37,713 bases of DNA, taken from contig JADHZE010000016.1 in assembly GCA_026934365.1 (NCBI GenBank), positions 1 to 37,713 on the forward strand, given 5' to 3'. The notes under the pieces were generated by a model. That model saw nothing but the letters and a program-made list of their open reading frames with translations, was not told where the DNA came from and did no database searches. Position 1 is the first letter of the stretch; each line of letters opens with the position of its first letter. The position numbers were made by a program, and so were the translations under genes. Positions 31,169 to 37,713 of the stretch are shown in pieces. This stretch comes from Isoptericola sp. QY 916 (GTDB lineage Bacteria; Actinomycetota; Actinomycetes; Actinomycetales; Cellulomonadaceae).

Positions 31169-32080
31169 GTGCGGCTCCAGTTCGTCCTCACCGAGGTCCT
31201 CCAGGGCCTGCGGCGCAACCTGTCGATGGTGGTCTCGGTCGTCCTCGTGACGTTCGTGTCCCTGACCTTCGTGGGCGCGGCGGCGCTGCTGCAGACGCAG
31301 GTCACCAAGCTCAAGGGCGACTGGTACGACCTCGTCGAGGTCTCCGTCTTCCTCTGCCCGGACGGCTCCACCGCGCCGACGTGCGCGGACGGCGAGGCCA
31401 CCGAGGACCAGATCGCCGGGCTCAAGAAGGTCATCGACACCGAGCTGTCCGACGTCGTCGCCGCCACCTACTTCGAGAGCAAGGCGGACGCGTTCGAGGC
31501 GTTCACGGAGCTCTACCCGGACGGCTACCAGGGCACCCAGCTCACCGAGGACGACATGCAGGCGTCGTTCCGGCTCAAGCTGGTCGATCCGGAGCAGTAC
31601 CAGGTGGTCGACGACGTCCTCGAGGGTCGCGCGGGCGTCGAGGTCGTCGAGGATCAGCGCGAGGTGTTCGAGCCGTTGTTCCTCGCGCTCGGGCGCGCGT
31701 CGCTGCTGGCCGCGGGGCTCGCGGGCGTGATGCTGCTCGCGGCGGTGCTGCTCATCACGACGACGATCCGGCTCTCCGCCGTCTCGCGCCGACGCGAGAC
31801 CGGCATCATGCGCCTGGTTGGCGCGTCGAACCTCTTCGTGCAGCTGCCGTTCATGCTGGAGGGCGCGATCGCCGCGCTGGTGGGCGCGCTGCTCGCCGTG
31901 GGAGGGCTCTGGCTCGCCGTGCAGTACCTGGTGACGGACTGGCTGCAGGACTCCGTCGACTGGGTCGCGTACGTGGACGTGGGAGACGTCCTGTTCGTCG
32001 CGCCGCTGCTCATCGGCATCGCCGTGCTCCTGGCGGTGGTGTCGTCCGTGGTGACGCTCAACCGGTACACGAGGGTGTGA
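31169..32080 (+). CDS. ftsX: Cell division membrane protein FtsX
   Basis: The 303-residue partner of FtsE. It starts MRLQFVLTEVLQGLRRNLSMVVSVVLVTFVSL (first membrane helix about 20-42), followed by an extracellular domain with two Cys (LCPDGSTAPTCADG) that contact wall hydrolases, and three C-terminal helices (LLAAGLAGVMLLAAVLLITT, FMLEGAIAALVGALLAVGGLWLAVQYL, LFVAPLLIGIAVLLAVVSSVVTL) framing the conserved RRRETGIMRLVGAS loop. GTG start. Confidence 0.94.
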   Translation: MRLQFVLTEVLQGLRRNLSMVVSVVLVTFVSLTFVGAAALLQTQVTKLKGDWYDLVEVSVFLCPDGSTAPTCADGEATEDQIAGLKKVIDTELSDVVAATYFESKADAFEAFTELYPDGYQGTQLTEDDMQASFRLKLVDPEQYQVVDDVLEGRAGVEVVEDQREVFEPLFLALGRASLLAAGLAGVMLLAAVLLITTTIRLSAVSRRRETGIMRLVGASNLFVQLPFMLEGAIAALVGALLAVGGLWLAVQYLVTDWLQDSVDWVAYVDVGDVLFVAPLLIGIAVLLAVVSSVVTLNRYTRV

Positions 32081-32088
32081 GATCGCAG

Positions 32089-33552
32089 ATGACGACCCTG
32101 AGGACATCCCCCGGCGTCGGCCGGCGCGCGGTCGGCGGGCTCGTGGCCGCCGTCCTGGTGCTGGGCGGTGCGACGACGTCGGCGACGGTGTCCGCCGGTG
32201 TGTCCGCACGCTCGGCGGCCGCGGACGACATCGACGACCAGCGGGCCGCCGCCGAGGCGAAGCAGCGCGCGAAGGAGCGCGAGCGCGACAGCCTGCAGGA
32301 GGAGCTCGAGGACACCAACGCCAAGTACCGGCAGGCGGTGCTGGACCTCAACGAGGTCGAGGGCCGCCTCCCGGTGGCGCAGGCCGAGCTGGCGGCCGCG
32401 GAGGCACGGCTCGAGGAGGCGCGGCGCAAGGCCGCGATCCTGGCGCAGCGCCTGTCCGACGCCGAGGCAGAGGAGGCCGCCGTCTCCGGCCAGATCGAGG
32501 CCGGCAAGGGCAAGGTCGATGCGGCGCGCGCCGACGTCGTGCAGATGGCGCGACAGGCGTACCGCAACGGCGACGACACGAGCACCCTGGGCATCGTCAC
32601 CGGGGCCCAGTCCACCGAGGACTTCCTCGAGGAGTTCGCCGTCTCGTCGTCGGCGGCGCGCAGCCAGGCGCGCACCCTGACCGACCTGCAGGACGCCGAG
32701 GCGGTGGCCCGCAACCAGCAGGCGCGCCTCGACGCCATCCGGTCGGCGATCGAGGACCTCAAGCGGGAGGCCGACGCCAACGTCGTCGCCGCGGAGAAGG
32801 CGCAGCGGGAGGCCGCGGACCGCAAGGCCGAGGTCGAGCGCCTCATCTCGAAGCAGCGCAAGCTCAAGGCGTCGATCGAGGCGCAGAAGGCGAACGCCCT
32901 CGAGGAGCTCAAGGCGAACGAGCAGGCGCAGCAGAGCCTCGAGGCGCAGCTGAAGGACATCATCGCCAAGCAGAAGGCCCGCGACGCCCGGCTCGCCGAG
33001 GAGCGCCGCAAGGCCGAGGAGGCGGCCCGCAAGAAGGCGGCTGCCGAGCGCCGGAGCAACGGCGGCGGCGGTGGGGGCGGCGGCTCCAGCAACGGTGGCG
33101 GCTCCGGCGGCGGTGGGGGCGGCGGTGGCGGGGGGTCGTCCTCGTCCGGGCCGTTCCTCGGCTGGCCGACGAACTACCACGTGGTGACCAGCTCGTACGG
33201 GATGCGGTTCCACCCGACGCTGCACTACTGGCGGCTGCACGCCGGGACCGACATCCGCACGTACTGCGGGACGCCCATCTACGCGGCCCAGAGCGGCTAC
33301 GTCGAGCAGGCGCACTACACGTCCGGCGGCGGCAACAACGTGCTCATCAACCACGGCTCGTACCGGGGTGACAACGTGATGTCCCGGTACCTGCACCTGA
33401 CCTACGACACGGTGAGCGTGGGCGAGAAGGTCGGCAAGGGCGAGATCATCGGCTACTCCGGGTCCACGGGGACGTCGGCGGCGTGCCACCTGCACTTCGA
33501 GGTCTACGTCAACGGCAGCACCACGGACCCGATGGGCGGCTGGCTGAACTGA
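32089..33552 (+). CDS. Secreted M23 peptidase with coiled coil (EnvC/RipC-type)
   Basis: A 487-residue protein eight bases after ftsX. Signal peptide to about residue 45 (AVGGLVAAVLVLGGATTSATVSA). Long coiled coil (about 50-320, many K/E/A heptads), an extremely Gly/Ser-rich linker (about 325-355), then a LytM/M23 domain with zinc-type residues His384, Asp388 (HAGTD) and His467/His469 (CHLHF). The intact catalytic set suggests an active endopeptidase rather than an EnvC-like activator. The coiled coil is the part expected to bind FtsX, making FtsEX-linked control likely. Confidence 0.92.
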   Translation: MTTLRTSPGVGRRAVGGLVAAVLVLGGATTSATVSAGVSARSAAADDIDDQRAAAEAKQRAKERERDSLQEELEDTNAKYRQAVLDLNEVEGRLPVAQAELAAAEARLEEARRKAAILAQRLSDAEAEEAAVSGQIEAGKGKVDAARADVVQMARQAYRNGDDTSTLGIVTGAQSTEDFLEEFAVSSSAARSQARTLTDLQDAEAVARNQQARLDAIRSAIEDLKREADANVVAAEKAQREAADRKAEVERLISKQRKLKASIEAQKANALEELKANEQAQQSLEAQLKDIIAKQKARDARLAEERRKAEEAARKKAAAERRSNGGGGGGGGSSNGGGSGGGGGGGGGGSSSSGPFLGWPTNYHVVTSSYGMRFHPTLHYWRLHAGTDIRTYCGTPIYAAQSGYVEQAHYTSGGGNNVLINHGSYRGDNVMSRYLHLTYDTVSVGEKVGKGEIIGYSGSTGTSAACHLHFEVYVNGSTTDPMGGWLN

Positions 33553-33553
33553 C

Positions 33554-33576
33554 GCCCCGCCGAGCGTTCGCGGGGC
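33554..33576 (+). terminator. Hairpin after the M23 peptidase gene
   Basis: GCCCCGC (33554-33560) pairs with GCGGGGC (33570-33576) with a nine-base loop just after the stop codon. No T-run. Possible end of the ftsE-ftsX-peptidase transcript. Confidence 0.5.
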
Positions 33577-33654
33577 GAGGAAAAGCCCTGGCCGCGGCGC
33601 CAGGCTCCCGTATCCTGGATCGTCGCGAGACCGCGAACCCGGGAGGAGGAGACC

Positions 33655-34155
33655 GTGTCCAACAAGGCCAAGGGCGCCAAGAAGAAGCAGGGCGACCCGC
33701 GCACGATCGTGGCGAACAACAAGAAGGCCCGCCACGACTACGTGATCGAGGACGTGGTCGAGGCCGGGATCGTGCTGTCCGGCACCGAGGTGAAGGCGCT
33801 GCGCATGGGCCGTGCGTCGCTGCTCGACGGGTACGCGGCGATCGACAACGGTGAGGCGTGGCTCGAGAACGTGCACATCCCCGAGTACTTCCAGGGGACC
33901 TGGAACAACCACGCGCCGCGCCGCAAGCGCAAGCTGCTGCTGCACCGCGAGGAGATCGACCGGCTGGGCGTGAAGTCCCGGGAGAAGGGCCACACGCTCG
34001 TCCCGCTGAGCCTGTACTTCCTGGACGGCCGCGCCAAGGTGGAGATCGCACTGGCACGCGGCAAGAAGGAGTACGACAAGCGGCAGACGCTGCGCGAGCA
34101 GCAGGACATGCGCGAGGCGCAGCGCGCCATCCGGCACCAGGAGCTGCTCGGCTGA
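33655..34155 (+). CDS. smpB: SsrA-binding protein SmpB
   Basis: A 166-residue RNA-binding protein that carries tmRNA to stalled ribosomes. Conserved features include [41 protein letters not shown], the [14 protein letters not shown] region and a basic C-terminal tail with [22 protein letters not shown] start with GGAGGAGG. TATCCT (33611-33616) could be a -10. The gene lies 131 bases before ssrA, keeping both trans-translation genes together. Confidence 0.95.
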   Translation: MSNKAKGAKKKQGDPRTIVANNKKARHDYVIEDVVEAGIVLSGTEVKALRMGRASLLDGYAAIDNGEAWLENVHIPEYFQGTWNNHAPRRKRKLLLHREEIDRLGVKSREKGHTLVPLSLYFLDGRAKVEIALARGKKEYDKRQTLREQQDMREAQRAIRHQELLG

Positions 34156-34286
34156 CCGGGTCCTCCTCGCGGCGCGGCCAGCGGAAATAAGGGCGCACCC
34201 GCGGTGGTTGATCCACTAGACTGGACGGCGTCGGCACGGTTCGCTGTGGCCGTCGGGGTCGGCAGACCCGGTTTGACAAATACATA

Positions 34287-34654
34287 GGGGCTGATCGGTT
34301 TCGACGGTGGTCGTGCTTCGAGGAGAAGCGGGCCGAGGATGCAGGCTCATCTCGTGAACGCTTGCCTGCAAACCTATAGGTGCCGATAACAAGCGCACCG
34401 ACTTCGCCCTCGCCGCCTGAGCGAGCTCCGAAGTCCGTGAGCCCGGGATCGCTCTCGACCCGGTAGCTCACGTCATCTAGAGAGCCACTGCTCGTCGCCC
34501 TCGTCACCGGGGCGGCGGGGACTTTTAGGTGACTGGGCCCGTCCGCACCTTGTCTGCGTGAGTGCGGGGGCCGAGAAAATCACAGCAGACTGCGCCCGGA
34601 GAAGTCCTCGAATAGCGCCACCGGACCCGGGTTCGATTCCCGGCAGCTCCACCC
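34287..34654 (+). ncRNA. ssrA: tmRNA (ssrA)
   Basis: Acceptor-arm start GGGGCTGA pairs with CAGCTCC near the 3' end; the T-arm GGGTTCGATTCCC is intact. The mRNA-like tag reads ADNKRTDFALAA from GCC at 34382 to the TGA at 34418-34420. The DNA reads A-CC-C after the stem, so the terminal CCA is not fully encoded. TAGACT at 34217-34222 is a possible -10, implying a longer precursor trimmed at the 5' end. Confidence 0.95.
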
Positions 34655-34660
34655 CTGCGA

Positions 34661-34692
34661 ACAGGCGGGCCACCCCTCGGTGGCCCGCCTGT
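34661..34692 (+). terminator. Terminator after ssrA
   Basis: ACAGGCGGGCCACC (34661-34674) is perfectly complementary to 34679-34692 around a CCTC loop, starting seven bases after the tmRNA end. No long T-run, but the 14-bp stem is strong. Confidence 0.8.
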
Positions 34693-34721
34693 CGTGCGTC
34701 CGGGCAAGAGCGGAGACCCCA

Positions 34722-34751
34722 TTGCTTCGGAGCCCGAACATTTCCTAGGGT
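34722..34751 (+). promoter_or_regulatory. Promoter of the GH20 gene
   Basis: TTGCTT (34722-34727) and TAGGGT (34746-34751) form a -35/-10 pair with an 18-base spacer; the ATG at 34758 lies six bases after the -10, so translation probably starts at the first base or so of the mRNA. Confidence 0.6.
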
Positions 34752-34757
34752 GGCCGG

Positions 34758-36362
34758 ATGCCGTACGCCGCCGACGTCGTCCCCGCCCCCGTGTCCCTGC
34801 GCACCGACGGAGAGGCGCTGGCCCTGCGCGACGGCGCGCGCATCGCCGCCGACCCGGACCTGCGCGACGCCGCCCGGTGGTGGCGCCGGGCGAGCGAGGA
34901 CGCGTTCGGCCTGGACCTGGTGCCGACGGGCCCGAGCGACCCGGACGCGGACGTGACCTTCGGCGTCGACACCGCCCTCCCCGCGGACGGCTACCGCGTG
35001 ACCGTCGCCGACGGCGGCGGTCACGCCGTCGTGCGGGTCGCGGCGGGCGCCGCCGCGGGGGCCCACGCGGCCGCGCAGACGCTGCGGCAGCTGGCCGGCC
35101 CCCAGGCGTTCCGCCGCGCCGGCCGCGCGGCCCTCGCGCTGCCCGTCGTGACCGTCGACGACGGGCCCCGGTTCGGCTGGCGCGGTGTGCTGCTCGACGT
35201 GGCGCGGCACTTCCTGCCGAAGGCGGACGTGCTGCGCTTCGTCGACCTCGCCGCCGCCCACCACCTCAATGTGCTGCAGCTCCACCTCACCGACGACCAG
35301 GGATGGCGGATCGAGGTGGAGCGGTACCCGCGGCTCACGGAGGTGGGGTCGTGGCGGCACGAGTCCGGCGTCGGCACCTGGCGCGCAGAGCGCTACGACG
35401 GCCGGCCCCACGGCGGCTGCTACACGCGCGACGACCTGCGGGAGATCGTGGCCTACGCGCGCGAGCGCGGCGTCACCGTGGTCCCCGAGATCGGCTCGCC
35501 CGGCCACGTGCAGGCGCTGCTCACGGCCTACCCGGAGCTGGCCGCGCGCCCCGGCACGCACGAGGTGCGCACCACCTGGGGCATCAGCGAGGACGTGATC
35601 GACCCGTCCGACGCCGCGGTCGACTTCTTCGCGGGCGTGCTCGACGAGGTGTGCGAGGTCTTCGACTCGCCGTTCGTCGCGCTCGGCGGGGACGAGGTGC
35701 CGACGACGGCGTGGCGCGAGCGCCCCGACATCGTGGCGCGCGCCGCCGGCCTCGGCCTCGTCGGGCCCGACGGCGAGGGCGACGTGGCCCGCCTGCACGG
35801 GTGGTTCCTCGCGCGGCTCGCCGAGCACCTGCGGTCGAAGGGGCGCCGCGCCGTCGTGTGGGACGAGGCTTTCGGGCCCGACCTGCCGCGCGACGTCGTG
35901 GTCACCTGCTGGCGCGGCCACGCCGTGGCCGCGGACGCCCTCGCGGCCGGGCACGACGTCGTGATGGCCCCCGAGCAGGAGGTGTACCTCGACCACCGCG
36001 CCGCCGACGGCGACGACGAGCCCGTCCCCGTCGGCTTCGTGCGCACGGTCGCCGACGTGCGGGCGTTCGAGCCGCTGCCGGCCGGGCTGCTGGAGGCGCG
36101 CCCCGAGCTGGCCGGCGACCTGCCGGGCAGGGTGCTGGGTGCCCAGGCGCAGCTCTGGAGCGAGCACCTCGACTCGGCGCGGCGGGTCGACTACGCGGCC
36201 TTCCCGCGCCTCGCCGCGTTCGCGGAGGCGGTGTGGAACCCCGCGGCGCCGGGGTTCGACGAGCGGCTGCGCGACGGTCACCTCGCCCGGCTCGACGCCG
36301 CGGGCGTCGCGGGCTCGGCCGGCGGGGTGGCGGACACGGCGGGGGAGACGACGGATGGCTGA
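34758..36362 (+). CDS. GH20 beta-N-acetylhexosaminidase
   Basis: A 534-residue enzyme that removes terminal beta-linked GlcNAc/GalNAc. N-terminal GH20b-type domain (about 5-130), then a (beta/alpha)8 barrel beginning GFGWRGVLLDVARHFLPK. The catalytic pair Asp312-Glu313 is in VALGGDEVPTTAW; substrate Trp and Asp positions are conserved (WRIEVERYPRL, WDEAFG). No signal peptide is visible, so it may act on imported chitobiose or on wall turnover products in the cytoplasm. The last eight bases overlap the next gene. Confidence 0.9.
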   Translation: MPYAADVVPAPVSLRTDGEALALRDGARIAADPDLRDAARWWRRASEDAFGLDLVPTGPSDPDADVTFGVDTALPADGYRVTVADGGGHAVVRVAAGAAAGAHAAAQTLRQLAGPQAFRRAGRAALALPVVTVDDGPRFGWRGVLLDVARHFLPKADVLRFVDLAAAHHLNVLQLHLTDDQGWRIEVERYPRLTEVGSWRHESGVGTWRAERYDGRPHGGCYTRDDLREIVAYARERGVTVVPEIGSPGHVQALLTAYPELAARPGTHEVRTTWGISEDVIDPSDAAVDFFAGVLDEVCEVFDSPFVALGGDEVPTTAWRERPDIVARAAGLGLVGPDGEGDVARLHGWFLARLAEHLRSKGRRAVVWDEAFGPDLPRDVVVTCWRGHAVAADALAAGHDVVMAPEQEVYLDHRAADGDDEPVPVGFVRTVADVRAFEPLPAGLLEARPELAGDLPGRVLGAQAQLWSEHLDSARRVDYAAFPRLAAFAEAVWNPAAPGFDERLRDGHLARLDAAGVAGSAGGVADTAGETTDG

Positions 36363-37398
36363 GCGGGCGGACGACCGGCTGGTGCGGCTGCTGGGGCTGG
36401 TGGCGTTCCTCGACGGTGCGGGGCCGGTGCGGGTGGAGGAGCTCGCGGACCGCTTCGGCGTGACGCCGCGCCAGGTGCGCGAGGACGTGGACGCGCTGTG
36501 GGTGTCCGGCACCCCCGGGTACATGCCGGACGACCTCATCGACTTCGACGCGTTCTCGCTGGAGGACGGCGTCGTGACCCTCACGCAGGCGCGCGGCATG
36601 ACCCGCCCGCTGCGGCTCGGCACCCGGGAGGCCGTGGCGCTCGTCGCCGCGCTGCGCGCGATGCACGCCTCGCCCGCGGTGCAGGCGGACCGGCGGCGGG
36701 CCGCCGTCGTCGCCTCCGCCCTGGACAAGCTGACCGCCGCGACCGGCGAGGCGGCGGGGGCCGTTGACGTCCAGCTCGAGGGCGACGGGGACCCGCAGGT
36801 GGTCGCCGCCGTCACGACCGCGCTCGCCGAGGGCCGCCGCCTGCACCTGCGCTACGTCAACGCCGCCGACGTCACCACGGAGCGCGACGTCGACCCGCTG
36901 CGCCTGCTCACCCAGGACGGCGCCATGTACCTCGTGGGCTGGTGCCTGCGGGTGGACGGGCGCCGCACGTTCCGGGTGGACCGCATCCTCGACGCCCACG
37001 TGCTGGAGGAGCCGGTCGCCGAGCGCGACGTCGCCGTCGCGGGCGACCTGGGCGCCGACGTGTGGGCGTCCGTCGCGCACCGGGGCGCCCCGGCCGCGAC
37101 GCTGCGGCTCGCGTCCGCGGCCCGGTGGGTCGCGGAGGAGGTGCCCGCCGAGTCGGTCCACGACCTGCCCGACGGCACGGTCGAGGTGCGGCTGCGGGTC
37201 ACGAACCCCGCATGGCTGCGGCGGCTCCTGCTGGCCAACGCGCCCGACGTCGTCGCCGTCGACCCGCCCGACGTGGCGCACGACGTCGCGCAGTCCGCCC
37301 GGGCCGCGCTCGCCGTGTACGCCTCGACCACCGCGGACGGGCCCGGCGGCAGCGTGTCCGGCACCGACGAGACCAGCTCCGACGAGACCGTAGGCTGA
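36355..37398 (+). CDS. WYL-domain regulator (PafC-like)
   Basis: A 347-residue regulator. N-terminal helix-turn-helix (DDRLVRLLGLVAFLDGAGPVRVEELADRFGVTPRQVREDVDALW), a middle region and a WYL-type C-terminal part (RLHLRYVNAADVTTERDVDPLRLLTQDGAMYLVGWCLRVDGRRTFRVDRI). PafB/PafC-like regulators respond to DNA damage and proteasome genes in actinobacteria, but no pafB partner is adjacent here. ATG at 36355 overlaps the hexosaminidase stop. Confidence 0.82.
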   Translation: MAERADDRLVRLLGLVAFLDGAGPVRVEELADRFGVTPRQVREDVDALWVSGTPGYMPDDLIDFDAFSLEDGVVTLTQARGMTRPLRLGTREAVALVAALRAMHASPAVQADRRRAAVVASALDKLTAATGEAAGAVDVQLEGDGDPQVVAAVTTALAEGRRLHLRYVNAADVTTERDVDPLRLLTQDGAMYLVGWCLRVDGRRTFRVDRILDAHVLEEPVAERDVAVAGDLGADVWASVAHRGAPAATLRLASAARWVAEEVPAESVHDLPDGTVEVRLRVTNPAWLRRLLLANAPDVVAVDPPDVAHDVAQSARAALAVYASTTADGPGGSVSGTDETSSDETVG

Positions 37399-37403
37399 CC
37401 GGC

Positions 37404-37713
37404 ATGTGGGGCTGGATCTGGGCGGGGCTCGTCGTCGCGACCCTCGTGGGCGCTTTCTTCCTCGGACGCCACCTGTGGCGCACCGGTGTGCGCGCCCTGC
37501 GCGAGGCGTCCCGCGCCGGGGAGGTGCTCGGGTCCGCCGCCGACCGCATCTCCGCCGCCGTCGCCGAGGCGGAGGCGCACCGCGTCGACACGTCGCCCAC
37601 GCTCTTCGACGACCCGGTCGTGCTGCGCGAGCGCGTGGCCGAGGGGATGATCGAGCGTGCCGCGCGCGTGGGCGCGGGCCTGCTGTCGAGGCTCGAGACG
37701 CTCGCTGTCGCGC
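37404..37713 (+). CDS. Small membrane-anchored protein, 3' end beyond the window
   Basis: Starts five bases after the WYL regulator stop. One N-terminal hydrophobic helix (MWGWIWAGLVVATLVGAFFLGRHLW), then a helical charged region (GVRALREASRAGEVLGSAADRISAAVAEAEAHR, LRERVAEGMIERAARVG). The position after pafC is often occupied by a short protein before tatA, but this is not clearly TatA. The frame is open to the window edge (103 codons). Confidence 0.7.
   Translation, partial: MWGWIWAGLVVATLVGAFFLGRHLWRTGVRALREASRAGEVLGSAADRISAAVAEAEAHRVDTSPTLFDDPVVLRERVAEGMIERAARVGAGLLSRLETLAVA

Noticed and set aside
31654..34137. 827-residue minus-strand open frame opposite ftsX, M23 peptidase and smpB
   Set aside because: Spans three well-supported genes and has low-complexity composition; a third-position GC artefact.
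34273..34278. TTGACA close to the tmRNA as a -35 box
   Set aside because: A matching -10 would lie inside the mature tmRNA, so it cannot serve this gene in the usual way.
34473..36815. 780-residue minus-strand open frame opposite tmRNA and GH20 gene
   Set aside because: Crosses the tmRNA and the GH20 enzyme; no protein features.

Overview
The window is very GC-rich DNA from an actinobacterium. The tmRNA tag (ADNKRTDFALAA), the many GTG starts, ATGA/GTGA gene overlaps, several apparently leaderless starts and an NsrR-Hmp pair point to Micrococcales, probably near Cellulomonadaceae or Promicromonosporaceae (inference). Two regions meet near position 21,200.

Region 1 (1 to about 21.2 kb) is the right part of a temperate siphovirus prophage. 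Rightward late genes run scaffold (cut by the window edge), major capsid protein, head-tail connectors, tail terminator, major tail protein, tail assembly chaperone (frameshift-extended, apparently +1 or -2), tape measure, distal tail and baseplate proteins, a small fibre-like protein, amidase endolysin, holin-like protein, a coiled-coil membrane protein and a membrane-anchored collagen-like protein. A strong bidirectional terminator at about 15.93-15.96 kb ends this operon. Beyond it lies an accessory and regulatory arm: a leftward DUF1828-like two-gene cassette; a leftward cassette of membrane protein, Aca2/YdiL-like HTH protein and 72-aa protein; a divergent control region with a perfect 19-bp palindrome inside one promoter and an SOS-box-like site at the start of the opposite gene; and, at the right end, a DUF2637 membrane protein and an HTH protein of the kind found on actinobacterial plasmids and conjugative elements. 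No integrase is visible, so it presumably lies left of the window.

Region 2 (about 21.2 kb to the end) is host chromosome. It opens inside a cpaF/tadA gene: only the C-terminal ATPase half is present, fused to phage-side sequence. The prophage therefore appears to sit inside the Tad/Flp pilus ATPase gene. The pilus operon continues with tadB, tadC, a pilin-like gene, an embedded VOC-family gene, two TadE-like genes and a TadG-like gene. Next come an NsrR-type NO sensor with a candidate operator and flavohaemoglobin Hmp; a glycolipid-binding-domain protein; an ankyrin protein; prfB; the division module ftsE-ftsX-M23 peptidase; smpB and ssrA (both halves of trans-translation); a GH20 beta-N-acetylhexosaminidase overlapping a WYL regulator; and a truncated small membrane protein.

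The most notable system-level ideas are a prophage that may switch a pilus operon on and off by excision, a LexA-type control point facing an operator-controlled accessory operon, and an Aca-like regulator that marks a candidate counter-defence cassette.
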